From an uncultured Bacteroidales bacterium (lineage in GTDB: Bacteria > Bacteroidota > Bacteroidia > Bacteroidales > Porphyromonadaceae), in assembly GCA_947290775.1 (NCBI GenBank), contig CAMYPM010000005.1, forward strand, positions 29,575-93,574: DNA of 64,000 nucleotides, written 5' to 3'. This document shows, one piece after another, positions 54,731 to 63,520 of the stretch (its first letter is position 1; each line of letters begins with the position of its first letter). The notes beneath the pieces were generated by a model. That model was not told the DNA's origin and searched no databases. It saw nothing but the letters and a program-made list of their open reading frames with translations. The translations under genes and the position numbers were made by a program.

Positions 54731-55399
54731 GTGTTTAATGTAATCTGTTGTTCTTTGGACGCCAACAATCAAGTAGGTAAGCGTGAAGGAACTGAAATCA
54801 AAAAGGCGTTCTACCTTTACGAAGGTAAGAATGTGGGTGCTGCCGAAGGCGATGTAACCTATATAAAGATTACGGCTGAATATGGTGGAAAGGCTGATCG
54901 TATCTTCATCATCCCCTTCAAAACCAAGGATGCTCAGGGTAAGTTTACCGTGGCTAAGGATGTGAAGCGTAACTTCCTTTACGAGATTGACTTAGGTACC
55001 AAAATTGATAACGTTCAGGATGCCTTTGTTGACTTCTCGTTGGAAGAAGAGCCCTGGAATGCCGATGATTTGGAAGAAGCTCTTTCCCTCGTCTACATAA
55101 AAGGCGAAGGACTTACTGATAAGGGCTTCGATGGTGCTACGCTGCAAGTAGCCGATAACGGTGAACATACCTATACTTTCGAACTGGATAACGATATCAA
55201 GGATAACGGCGATTACACTGTTACAACCACAAGTGATTGGCTAACCGAACTTACCGCTACCAAGATTGAAGGCAGTAAGGCTAAGTTTACCTTTAAGGTA
55301 GCAGCTAACACTACCGATAAGGAACGTGTGGGCACGATAAAGATTACATCTGCTAAGTGTGCCGATCCGTTTACGCTGACGGTAAAGCAGCCTAAGTAA
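54731..55399 (+). pseudogene. 5'-truncated fimbrillin-like protein with C-terminal BACON domain
   Basis: The forward frame codes for the C-terminal part of a Mfa/FimA-type fimbrillin (IKKAFYLYEGKNV, VTYIKITAEYGG, VKRNFLYEIDLGT) followed by a BACON-like domain (YTVTTTSDWLTELTATK, ERVGTIKITSAKCADPF). The large N-terminal fimbrillin domain, signal peptide and lipobox are missing. The frame has only a GTG start (54731), and homology begins within a few codons of it. I read it as a remnant. A short expressed protein is possible but could not be exported without a signal peptide. Confidence 0.7.
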
Positions 55400-55624
55400 G
55401 CATAGCACAATCTAACTGAATGGTTAGTAACAGGCAATGAGCGTGCTGCGGGGGACTCTATATGTTGCTCCTTGGGCGGCTCCGCTCATCCTGATATGCA
55501 TAACTAAGCATCTCGTAAAACTCCTGTAATCGCTCGGTGGGTCGTATGTGTCCGTTTTACCTCGGAATACGCTCTAAGCCGGATTGGTACAAGAGAGAAA
55601 ACAGCGATGCAAAGGAACGATCCG
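55400..55624. other. intergenic region upstream of repeat array D
   Basis: No ORF, tRNA or clear promoter box was recognised between the fimbrillin remnant and the repeat array. Confidence 0.5.
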
Positions 55625-55734
55625 AAAGGTATATATCTTTCCGTTGAAAGTTATATATGTTTTGCTTAAAAGGTATATATCTTTTGTAGCAAACATCTGT
55701 ACCTTTTGCCAAAAAGGGTACAAGCTTTCGGAAA
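55625..55734. repeat. 22-bp repeat array D (five units, fourth inverted)
   Basis: Units start at 55625, 55647, 55669, 55691 and 55713. Units 1 to 3 are direct, the fourth (core ATCTGTACCTTTTGCC) is inverted, and the fifth is direct but more diverged. The array ends 33 bases before the fimbrial lipoprotein ATG, so it overlaps the place where that gene's promoter and leader must be. Confidence 0.8.
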
Positions 55735-55766
55735 ACAGAATGCAATAGATTAAAACGGTAGAAAGT

Positions 55767-57596
55767 ATGAAACTAAATAAACTATGGGCTGCAGCCTTTC
55801 TTACGCTGGCACTCGTTTCGTGTAAAAACGAGTCTGCTAGGGAGCCGCAGCTGCAAGAGAATATGAAATTCCCCGTGGCGCTGAGCCTTGAGGGAAGTAA
55901 AAGCGGTGCTTTGCGTGCTGACCATCAAAGCTCATCGCTCTCCGCTTCAGCTGCCAACGAACGTGCGATAGAAAACCTTACGGTGGTGGTATTCACCAAC
56001 GATGGTGCCAACAATACGCCCGTAGCGGTGGAAAAGGTGATCACCTATGATAAACTTGATAAGACTTCAGGTAGTGACCCCTACCAAGGTGAATATAAGT
56101 TTGATATGGGTATGGCAGGTACCTTCCACATGGAGGTAATTGCTAATGGCTATAAGGATGATAGCGATAAAGAGGACTTTATCAAAAAGTTCAAACAGGG
56201 ATTGTCGTACGAACAGTTCAAAGAGCTGCTCTTCGAACGCGAATTACCTTCGCACGGCGAAACCGGCTTTGCCATGCTCAGCACGGAACCGGTAAAAGTA
56301 GCTACCGAGGAAGGCGTTCCTTGTCATGCCGGTACCATCAAGTTGCGTCGCTTGGCTTGCCGCTTTGACGTGTTCAATAAACTTACGGAAGAGGATCTGA
56401 AGCTGACCAAGGTAACACTGCAGAACCAAATCACTAAATCCTATCTGTTGCCCCAAAGCGAAGTGCCTGCAGGTGCAGACGGTGGTGCAAAGGAATATAC
56501 GGCAAACGGCGATTGGTTCAATGATTACTTGGTAACCCAAGGCATCTACAGCTACGAAAACCCCAAAAGGGGAGCTACCAGACTAATTTTGGAAGGCACC
56601 TATAAGGGAGAAGCTTGGCAAAAGGTCATTGTCTTCAAAAAGGATGGTAGATTCATTGATACGCAGCGCAACCACATCTACCGTGTACACCTGACCAAGG
56701 GTAACGGCACTACACCGGGCGGTGGTGATAATGGGGGCGGTAAAGACGATCCTGCCAATGCGGATAAGATCAACTACGTAATCGAAGTACTTGATTGGGA
56801 CGAAGATGCCTCATTGGACTATACCGATGACGATATCTGGCAAGCAGAAAAGAGGATCAATCCGTTGGCATACGTAGCCGAATACAATATCAATCCGGAG
56901 GGAACAGGATTTGTAACGGATTTGTACGCCACCAATGTGAGCGGATATTTTGATTTTGATACTGCTGTAGCTAAGTTCAGCTCGTTTGAACAGGACGGCG
57001 TAAAATATCATTTACCTTCTGAAGACGAATCGAAAGCAATAATTCCTTGTGATGCTAGAACTCTTAATGCTGATAATATCACTAGAGTACCTTTTAGTTT
57101 CCCAGTGGACGCATCAAATCTCTCGGAAAGCGTAGAGATAGCAAAGAAGAGTATCGTCTGCTTGCAGGACTTTAAAGGTTCGGGTAATAGCGTATGTTAT
57201 GCATTGCGCTTTAAGGGAACCGAATACCAATCCGCGTGGAAGTATGAATGCGTAAAAGAGGGTGATTTCCTAGTAATGCGTATTACGACACGGAATGTAA
57301 CTGATGGGGTGACTATTGCGAAAGTAGCTACTCCTGAATTCTGGCAACAGAACAATACTGCTGATGTCGTACGTATCTTCCCGGCTTCCGGATACAAGGT
57401 CAAAGCGGCTGACCCAGCTCCTAATAGTGAGGGGTTTGCCGCTTTTTTCTGGACTTCTACGCCTGTCCCAACTGGCAGCGCAAGCTACTTTGGCTTTATG
57501 GGAGGCGATACAAACTCGAGTGCATACATCGCCGACTTCCACAAAATACGTACGTACGGTCTGACTATCCGCTTGTTCAAGGATACGCTTGAATAA
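55767..57596 (+). CDS. fimbrillin-family lipoprotein with C-terminal FISUMP-like domain
   Basis: A 609-residue surface protein. The signal peptide ends at a lipobox (LTLALVSC). Residues to about 315 form a FimA/Mfa-type fimbrillin region (IENLTVVVFTNDG, AGTIKLRRLACRFDV, NHIYRVHLTKG). After a Gly/Asp-rich linker, residues 365-609 form the domain also found in the T9SS proteins at 17139 and 19679 (NPLAYVAEYNI, VCYALRFKGTEYQSAWKYE, VVRIFPASGY, LTIRLFKD). The size and extra domain suggest an accessory or tip protein rather than the main shaft subunit. Maturation by lipid loss and Arg-gingipain-type cleavage is known for the family but is not shown here. Confidence 0.8.
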   Translation: MKLNKLWAAAFLTLALVSCKNESAREPQLQENMKFPVALSLEGSKSGALRADHQSSSLSASAANERAIENLTVVVFTNDGANNTPVAVEKVITYDKLDKTSGSDPYQGEYKFDMGMAGTFHMEVIANGYKDDSDKEDFIKKFKQGLSYEQFKELLFERELPSHGETGFAMLSTEPVKVATEEGVPCHAGTIKLRRLACRFDVFNKLTEEDLKLTKVTLQNQITKSYLLPQSEVPAGADGGAKEYTANGDWFNDYLVTQGIYSYENPKRGATRLILEGTYKGEAWQKVIVFKKDGRFIDTQRNHIYRVHLTKGNGTTPGGGDNGGGKDDPANADKINYVIEVLDWDEDASLDYTDDDIWQAEKRINPLAYVAEYNINPEGTGFVTDLYATNVSGYFDFDTAVAKFSSFEQDGVKYHLPSEDESKAIIPCDARTLNADNITRVPFSFPVDASNLSESVEIAKKSIVCLQDFKGSGNSVCYALRFKGTEYQSAWKYECVKEGDFLVMRITTRNVTDGVTIAKVATPEFWQQNNTADVVRIFPASGYKVKAADPAPNSEGFAAFFWTSTPVPTGSASYFGFMGGDTNSSAYIADFHKIRTYGLTIRLFKDTLE

Positions 57597-57970
57597 CGTA
57601 GCACTTGTTTAAAATAGAGCGAAACTAAATACAAACTAATTACGATGACGCTTGCGCCTGTGCTCCACATTGGAGTGCAGTCGCTTTGCTTTATATGTGG
57701 CTAAATATTCCCAACCCTAATTAAGCTAAGTCGCTCCTTTTCTACACAGACTCTTTATCTTCAAGACATCAATCTTCTTCTCTTCCCTTTTCATTGTACT
57801 ACTCGTTTCCAATCACTTATAAGTTTTGATACTAATGAGTAGCGAACTCTCTCCCTGGAATTACCAATAGATAGGTATTTGTGTAAGGCTCTTTCTTTTA
57901 TTACTTCGCAGACGTAGTGCATACGTAGGTAAACCGTAAAAGAACTGATTTATTGAATCTATAAAATCTA
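57597..57970. other. intergenic region before the TonB receptor
   Basis: A 374-base stretch without a credible gene. It has AT-rich parts and no TAnnTTTG box that I can defend, and no terminator was recognised after the fimbrial gene. Confidence 0.5.
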
Positions 57971-60328
57971 TTGAAAAACGTGAAACAGATCGTTTCCTTA
58001 TTTGCTAATCTTCTTATCTGCATACTCGTTGTAGCGATGCCCTCCGTTGCTCAAAACAAGGTTATTCTAACCGGTAGCGTAACGGATGCCGAAAGTGGCG
58101 AACCCCTCCCCGGCGCCGATATATTAGTTGCCGGAGAACGAACCGGAACGGCTTCTGATTATAAAGGGGCTTTCAAGCTCTCTTTACCACCCGGAAAGCA
58201 TCGGATAGAGGTTTCTTTTTCCGGATACGAAAAGCAAGTAATTGAACAGAAATTCACCCAGTCATCGTATCGTTTTGACTTATCGCTCAAGCCGATACAA
58301 ACCACGTTGAATAACGTTACCGTAGTAGCCAAAAGCCGCGGACAAAAGATGCGCGAAATGCCCTCTTCCCTCGCCGTTGTGGAAGCAAAGGAGCTGAAAG
58401 GCAGAACACTTACTACAGAGGAAGTTCTCAATAAAACCATTGGTGTAAAGGTGAACAAAAACGGCGGTTTGGGCAGTCGTTCCCGAATTATCGTTCAAGG
58501 AATGGATGGGAAAAGAGTGGGCGTTTTTGTTAACGGCATTCCCGTAGGAAACTCGGAATCCTTGCAGGCTATGCCCATTCCTACCGACAATATAGAGCGA
58601 ATTGAAGTATATAAGGGCACAGTACCTGTATGGCTCGGTGGCGATGGTATAGGTGGCGCAGTCAACATTATACTGAAAGAACGGCTACAGAACCATATTG
58701 ATCTATCCTACGAAGCCGGCTCCTTTTGTACACATAGGGGTTTTCTTTCCGGAGGATATATGTTTCCCAATACCGGGATGCGGATCTCTGTAAACGGAAC
58801 TGCGGATTACTCCAAAAACAACTATTCGTTTCTTTCACCTTTTCAAGAGGGTCTTGTTGTGAAACGCACCCATGACGTGTTTCGCAATCTTACCGGAGAT
58901 ATCGGTGTTGAGTTTACTAAATTGTGGTTTGATAACCTCGCGCTCAATGTGGGATATACCAATATTTACGATGAAGTTCAGGGTGGGCTGATGACTATTC
59001 AAAAGCCTGTACATCACGCCCATACACATACAAACAGCTTAGTTGGATCCATTTCCCTGCGGAAGCGCTTATTGGCGGATCGCTTGGATATGTCGTTTAT
59101 GGGGATGATTGGACAAGGAACGTTCAATTTGGTGGATACTTCGCGCTATTGCTACAACTACGATGGCTCTCGTTATCCCAGTCCACACGGAAAGGGGGAG
59201 ATTGGTCTTGAACCACACGATTCTAACGACAAAATGCTCAAAGTAACCACACTGTTACGCATGACCTATTCCTTCAACGATGCATTTTCCGTTAGTTTGA
59301 ATTCTTCAGCACGCTACGATCGTAAAAGACCGAGCGACCCGCTTGCCGACAGCTATCTTAAATACCCTGTAAGCGGTTATCCAAGCAATGTAACAGCCGT
59401 TATCACAGGACTGAGCTACCAATACTCGTTTCTACGCCATGCGCTGGTTAATGAAGGCGGTGTGAAGCATTTTTTCTTCCATTCGAAGGTACTACCTCGA
59501 ACATTCACGGCATTTCAGAAAGAGCCGGAACTAACAGAAAATAAGAGCCATAGCGTTGGATGGAGTGAAGCACTTTCCTGGAAACTTGCCGAAAATGCTA
59601 CCATAAAAGCATCGTGCCAGCGTATGCTTCGCATTCCTACAGCGGATGAGCTCTTTGGCGATGCAGTGATGATACTTCCTGCTGATAAGCTTCTTCCGGA
59701 GAAATCTTTCAATATCAATCTCGGTACCGATGTACTGATAAATAGCAATGATTATCCGAACTTCCGTTTTGACGTAAATACCTATTACATGTACATCAGC
59801 AATATGATTCACATGGATATGACTGGTGGTATGCAGATGCGGCATATCAATATAGGCAAAGCACGTACTTTGGGGATAGAAGCTGAGGTAAAAAGTGACC
59901 TGGCAGGTTGGTGTACACTTTCAGCCAACGGAGCATATATTGATACTCGTGACAGAACGGAAAAGGCTCTTGGTGGCGGTGATAACTTTCACTATAACTA
60001 TCGCCTGCCCAATATCCCTTATTTCTTTGCCAACGCTGAAGCAAATGTACACTTTTCCGATCTTTGGATTCGGCGCACTTATCTCTCCCTCTTCTCTTCC
60101 ATAGAATATACCGAACAATTCAGCTATGATTGGGAAGCAAGCAAACGCAATTCAATGATTATACCACGCAAATGGAACTGGAATGCAGGGCTATACTTTT
60201 CCTATGCAAATCGGTATCACTTTACCTTTGAAGCACACAATCTATTGAATAAAGAGCACTGGGCTGAGTTTCAGTATCCTTTGCCCGGACGCTCATTTCA
60301 TCTCAAGTTCATGATTACACTCATATAA
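57971..60328 (+). CDS. TonB-dependent outer-membrane receptor (XusA-like)
   Basis: A 785-residue receptor. A signal peptide is followed by a CarboxypepD_reg-like domain (LTGSVTDAESGEPLPGADIL), the plug (SRSRIIVQGMDGKRVGVFVN, DNIERIEVYKGTVPVWLGG) and a 22-strand barrel ending HLKFMITLI. There is no SusD gene, so a siderophore or haem receptor is likelier than a glycan importer. It is followed by a DUF4374 lipoprotein, as in the XusAB xenosiderophore system of Bacteroides. The start is TTG 57971 or GTG 57980; a TAA in frame just upstream excludes earlier starts. Confidence 0.87.
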   Translation: MKNVKQIVSLFANLLICILVVAMPSVAQNKVILTGSVTDAESGEPLPGADILVAGERTGTASDYKGAFKLSLPPGKHRIEVSFSGYEKQVIEQKFTQSSYRFDLSLKPIQTTLNNVTVVAKSRGQKMREMPSSLAVVEAKELKGRTLTTEEVLNKTIGVKVNKNGGLGSRSRIIVQGMDGKRVGVFVNGIPVGNSESLQAMPIPTDNIERIEVYKGTVPVWLGGDGIGGAVNIILKERLQNHIDLSYEAGSFCTHRGFLSGGYMFPNTGMRISVNGTADYSKNNYSFLSPFQEGLVVKRTHDVFRNLTGDIGVEFTKLWFDNLALNVGYTNIYDEVQGGLMTIQKPVHHAHTHTNSLVGSISLRKRLLADRLDMSFMGMIGQGTFNLVDTSRYCYNYDGSRYPSPHGKGEIGLEPHDSNDKMLKVTTLLRMTYSFNDAFSVSLNSSARYDRKRPSDPLADSYLKYPVSGYPSNVTAVITGLSYQYSFLRHALVNEGGVKHFFFHSKVLPRTFTAFQKEPELTENKSHSVGWSEALSWKLAENATIKASCQRMLRIPTADELFGDAVMILPADKLLPEKSFNINLGTDVLINSNDYPNFRFDVNTYYMYISNMIHMDMTGGMQMRHINIGKARTLGIEAEVKSDLAGWCTLSANGAYIDTRDRTEKALGGGDNFHYNYRLPNIPYFFANAEANVHFSDLWIRRTYLSLFSSIEYTEQFSYDWEASKRNSMIIPRKWNWNAGLYFSYANRYHFTFEAHNLLNKEHWAEFQYPLPGRSFHLKFMITLI

Positions 60329-60343
60329 AATCGAATAATAGTT

Positions 60344-61603
60344 ATGCAGAAAACAAAATCATTTATGCTGCTAATGGCAGCTGTAGCAATAGTTGCTACA
60401 TTTACTTCATGCCAAAAAACGGGCGGAGGCGATGAGCCCAAAGAAAAAGATGTACACCATTACGTTTACATCGCGCACGCCGGAAAATCGTTCCACGTAA
60501 CCACTTTTGGTGATTTTACGGAGGGAACCGTTTCAACCTATGAAAACGCTATCACATTGCCCACCGGACATGCATTCTTGGAAAAGTATGGGAAATACGT
60601 GTACGTAATGGTTGGTAATATGATGGGAACCGGTGGCGAACAAAAACTATATAAGTATTCACTTTCTGACAAGGGACGTCTTTCTGATAAGCCGGAAGCG
60701 GTACTTTCGTTTGCCAATTCGCCTAATGTGGTAGATATTGTCTTTGCATCCGAAACCAAAGCATACGGTGTTACCTCAGGTGGACAAGGCAATATCATCA
60801 TTTTCAACCCTACGGAAATGAAAGAGACCGGTGCTATTGACATTTCTTCCTATGCAAAGGGCGTTGTTAAGGACGAAAAGGGAAACGAATATCCTGATCA
60901 CGATCCGGATGCCGGAAAGGGAATTATACGAGATGGTAAGCTTTACGTTCCTTTTACTCAAATGAACGGAATGGCGCTTGCCGATGCTCCGGCAACAGTG
61001 GCTATTATTGATATAGCTACAGATAAAGTAGAAAAGGTAATCACCGATGATCGTGCCAACGGATTGGGTATGGTGGGACATTCAGAACCGGTGATGGACG
61101 AAGCCGGTAATATTTACTTTTACACGGGGCCTCTTGCTGCAATGATGGGCGCAATGGGTATGCCGTGCAAAGATGGATTGCTTCGTATCAAGAAAGGCGA
61201 AACGGAATTTGACAAAGATTTCTATATGAGTCTTCAGTCTGTTCCCGGAGCAGAAAAAGGATCCTATGGGATGTATATGATTTATTCGGGAGAAGGCAAA
61301 GTCTACATTTTCCTGAATATTCCGAGCAAAGTAGTAAACAACGATCCTTCAGATGATGCCAATAAAAGCTTCGTGCCTTACGAAGTGGATCTCTTCAATC
61401 GGACAGCAAAGGCACTTCCTTTACCAGCTTCCACCGGATGGGCAGCTAATGCAATTATCAAAGTGGGAGATGTGATCTATTTTGGAGAGCAAACCGTGAA
61501 TGGGACAGGCTTCTTTGGCTATAATACCAAAACAGGAAAAGCAGATCAAAAGCCCGTAGTGTCTACCCCAACGGGAGCATATAAAATAATTAGAGGAATA
61601 TAG
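60344..61603 (+). CDS. DUF4374 surface lipoprotein (XusB-like)
   Basis: A 419-residue lipoprotein (lipobox near TFTSCQ) of the DUF4374 family, predicted as a beta-propeller with repeated strands such as YVYIAHAGKSFHV, YGKYVYVMVGN and DGKLYVPFTQM. In Bacteroides thetaiotaomicron XusB, of this family, binds ferric siderophores at the surface and passes them to XusA. The position 15 bases after a TonB receptor supports the same role, but the ligand is unknown. It starts at ATG 60344 and is followed four bases later by the small membrane protein gene. Confidence 0.85.
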   Translation: MQKTKSFMLLMAAVAIVATFTSCQKTGGGDEPKEKDVHHYVYIAHAGKSFHVTTFGDFTEGTVSTYENAITLPTGHAFLEKYGKYVYVMVGNMMGTGGEQKLYKYSLSDKGRLSDKPEAVLSFANSPNVVDIVFASETKAYGVTSGGQGNIIIFNPTEMKETGAIDISSYAKGVVKDEKGNEYPDHDPDAGKGIIRDGKLYVPFTQMNGMALADAPATVAIIDIATDKVEKVITDDRANGLGMVGHSEPVMDEAGNIYFYTGPLAAMMGAMGMPCKDGLLRIKKGETEFDKDFYMSLQSVPGAEKGSYGMYMIYSGEGKVYIFLNIPSKVVNNDPSDDANKSFVPYEVDLFNRTAKALPLPASTGWAANAIIKVGDVIYFGEQTVNGTGFFGYNTKTGKADQKPVVSTPTGAYKIIRGI

Positions 61604-61607
61604 AGCT

Positions 61608-62009
61608 GTGAAAAAAGAAATAAGAATTGCCCTCTTATGGGGGATAATTGCCATAGGTCTGCTGTACCATACAATAGTAAGCTTGATGCCACTTTTTTGG
61701 GGCGGTGATATACGATTAGAGGGAACTACCCCTGACAATGCAGCTTCCCCGATGGTGTTCTCAATGATCTATTGCTTTTTTGTACCGGTTATAGCCATTC
61801 TGCTAATTAGCTATTGTCACGGAAAGTGGGTTCGTATTACAGAAGGCATATTGGCTATCGTTTATTGTATCGGAAATCTCTTTCACATGAGCGATCTGAT
61901 CAAAACATTCTCGTGGGAGCAGCTCTTTGTTTTACCTCTGATTCTATTTGTGAGCATTTTGCTACTCATAGAAACTTGGAAAAAGGAGAAAACAAAGCAA
62001 GAAGTGTAG
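61608..62009 (+). CDS. small four-helix membrane protein of the Xus-like operon
   Basis: A 133-residue protein with four predicted membrane helices (IALLWGIIAIGLLYHTIVSL, VFSMIYCFFVPVIAILLISY, ITEGILAIVYCIGNLF, LFVLPLILFVSILLLIE) and a Lys-rich C-terminus. I recognise no family. It does not look like the PepSY protein XusC that occupies this place in Bacteroides. The start is GTG at 61608, four bases after the DUF4374 gene, so it belongs to the same operon. A helper or inner-membrane reductase-like role is speculation. Confidence 0.7.
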   Translation: MKKEIRIALLWGIIAIGLLYHTIVSLMPLFWGGDIRLEGTTPDNAASPMVFSMIYCFFVPVIAILLISYCHGKWVRITEGILAIVYCIGNLFHMSDLIKTFSWEQLFVLPLILFVSILLLIETWKKEKTKQEV

Positions 62010-62093
62010 TTCTGACAAAATACTCTTGGCAAAGGAGCTCTGGATTGTACGATTAGATCGGCAAAATTCTTCCGGTAAAAACCGGAGAAAACA

Positions 62094-62130
62094 AAATAGG
62101 TTCGGTAGGCACTGCCTGCTGAACCTATTT
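62094..62130 (+). terminator. terminator after the Xus-like operon
   Basis: AAATAGGTTC pairs perfectly with GAACCTATTT and AGGC/GCCT pairs inside; T-rich sequence follows. A smaller hairpin (TCCGGT/ACCGGA) lies just upstream, about 62071-62086. Confidence 0.75.
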
Positions 62131-62303
62131 GTTGTATGGGATTGAAAGCCTTATTGTTGTGATTGACTATGCTTTATTAGAGCCTTTGAAAAATCGTTAG
62201 AGTAGAATGTTTGTATCGGAGCGAAACGAATTTTCAAGTCGACGTTTGTAAAAGCCATTTTAGCCCTATTACGCTGCAAAGAGATCTTTATGCGGGTAAA
62301 CAG
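62131..62303. other. convergent intergenic region
   Basis: I see no gene or structured element between the Xus-like operon terminator and the end of ribB. Confidence 0.5.
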
Positions 62304-62954
62304 TCACACTTGGCTTCCTTCCTTACTCTGTCGGTATAGAAAGATGTCTTCAATAGAGAGTACCGGCATATTATGCTTTATACTAAAATCAATAATCTCA
62401 GGCATTCGAGACATAGTGCCATCCACATTGGTTAATTCGCACAATACAGCCGAGTCTCCTAAGCCGGCAATAGAGACTATATCTATACTGCCTTCGGTAT
62501 GTCCTCTTCGCTCAAAAACTCCTCCTTCTTTTGCTTGCAAAGGAAATACATGTCCCGGATGAACTAAGTCATCGGGTTTTGCCCCATCACGAGCAGCAGT
62601 AGTAATCGTTCGATGTCTGTCTCGAGCGGAAACACCGGTTGTTACTCCATCTTTTGCCTCTATTGATATGGTAAAAGCCGTGTGATTCACGCAGGTATTG
62701 TTTGTTACCATTTGGGGAAGATTTAACTCAAGGCATTTTTGAGGCTTTAGGCACAAACAAATAATGCCACTACACTCTCTAATCATTAGAGCAATATTCT
62801 CAGGAGTAAGATTGGAAGTGGGGAAAATGATGTCTCCCTCATTTTCTCGCTCCTCATCATCTACCAGAAGAATACCTCTGCCCTCTTGTAGTGCTTGGAC
62901 AGCTGCTTTAATACGATTCTCAACATCAGGAGAAAGTGAATAACTTTGTTTCAT
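62304..62954 (-). CDS. ribB: 3,4-dihydroxy-2-butanone-4-phosphate synthase
   Basis: RibB makes the four-carbon unit of riboflavin from ribulose 5-phosphate. Motifs [53 protein letters not shown] and the C-terminal [11 protein letters not shown] are clear. At 216 residues it is the monofunctional form; many Bacteroidetes carry a RibBA fusion, but no GTP cyclohydrolase II domain follows. It is preceded by an FMN riboswitch and a strong promoter. Confidence 0.95.
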   Translation of the reverse strand: MKQSYSLSPDVENRIKAAVQALQEGRGILLVDDEERENEGDIIFPTSNLTPENIALMIRECSGIICLCLKPQKCLELNLPQMVTNNTCVNHTAFTISIEAKDGVTTGVSARDRHRTITTAARDGAKPDDLVHPGHVFPLQAKEGGVFERRGHTEGSIDIVSIAGLGDSAVLCELTNVDGTMSRMPEIIDFSIKHNMPVLSIEDIFLYRQSKEGSQV

Positions 62955-63059
62955 TTCATTTTATGCTAAATAAACACCATTACTATAAAGCAAGAGGAGA
63001 AATGATATACAAATGGGGGAAAGCAATACCCTGAAATACGATCTTCAGGCATATATCTC

Positions 63060-63178
63060 AGATTCGAATACCATCCGGACTATAACCGTCGGTTATGGAA
63101 TTACACCATATCAGTCCTATAAATAGGAGTCGTGGACTATACCACCGATAAGGAATTTCACCTATCCTCTTCTAAATC
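63060..63178 (-). promoter_or_regulatory. FMN riboswitch (RFN element)
   Basis: Read on the reverse strand, the conserved blocks appear in order: GGTGAAATTCC, CGGTGGTATAGTCCACGA, AGGACTG, GGTGTAATTCC, ACCGACGGTTATAGTCCGGATG. These match the FMN aptamer. Closing-stem pairing (GATT with AATC) brackets the element. About 100 bases separate it from the ribB ATG, with a CCTGAA/TTCAGG hairpin as a possible expression platform. FMN binding would lower ribB expression. Confidence 0.93.
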
Positions 63179-63182
63179 ACTA

Positions 63183-63213
63183 CAAAGATATTGTTTTTCC
63201 TCCAATAGACCAA
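63183..63213 (-). promoter_or_regulatory. promoter for the ribB riboswitch transcript
   Basis: On the reverse strand a TTG (within TTTG) at 63213-63211 is separated by 20 bases from TATCTTTG at 63190-63183. This fits the Bacteroidetes -33/-7 consensus. The start would fall at about 63177, the first base of the riboswitch. Confidence 0.75.
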
Positions 63214-63287
63214 ATCAGCTGAATAAGGTGCTCTTGTTTAGGCGAGTAGAAGTTGTAATGTTTCTATTGCTGCGTGCACACCATTCC

Positions 63288-63520
63288 TTATAAAGCAAAG
63301 GGGAGTCGGTAAAGCCATGAGCGTTCCTGATCCTCCGGGTAGTTGATTTGTTCCTGTCTATAGTCTGTCACTTCTAAGTAGTGTGGATCTGCAGAAAGCC
63401 AGTCCTGCAATGGCAGAATGGCTAAAGCGGCCGGTGATTTTAAGGTGCGATCAATGAGAGTCTGAAAAATAGTTGTCTCAGGAGTGTCCGGCTGTAAAGG
63501 AAGTGAATAGGTCTCCTTTA
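63288..63520 (-). pseudogene. malQ: C-terminal fragment of a MalQ-like 4-alpha-glucanotransferase
   Basis: The frame codes SPAALAILPLQDWLSADPHY and ends YPEDQERSWLYRLPFAL, resembling the C-terminal end of 4-alpha-glucanotransferase, which rearranges maltodextrins. Only about 75 residues remain of an enzyme of several hundred. The upstream side runs into greA sequence in another frame at about 63510-63525. A true start is absent; the first Met of the frame lies in greA-derived sequence. Confidence 0.6.

Noticed and set aside
55440..55560. tRNA-like segment
   Set aside because: No cloverleaf with a T-loop GTTCRA pattern could be formed.
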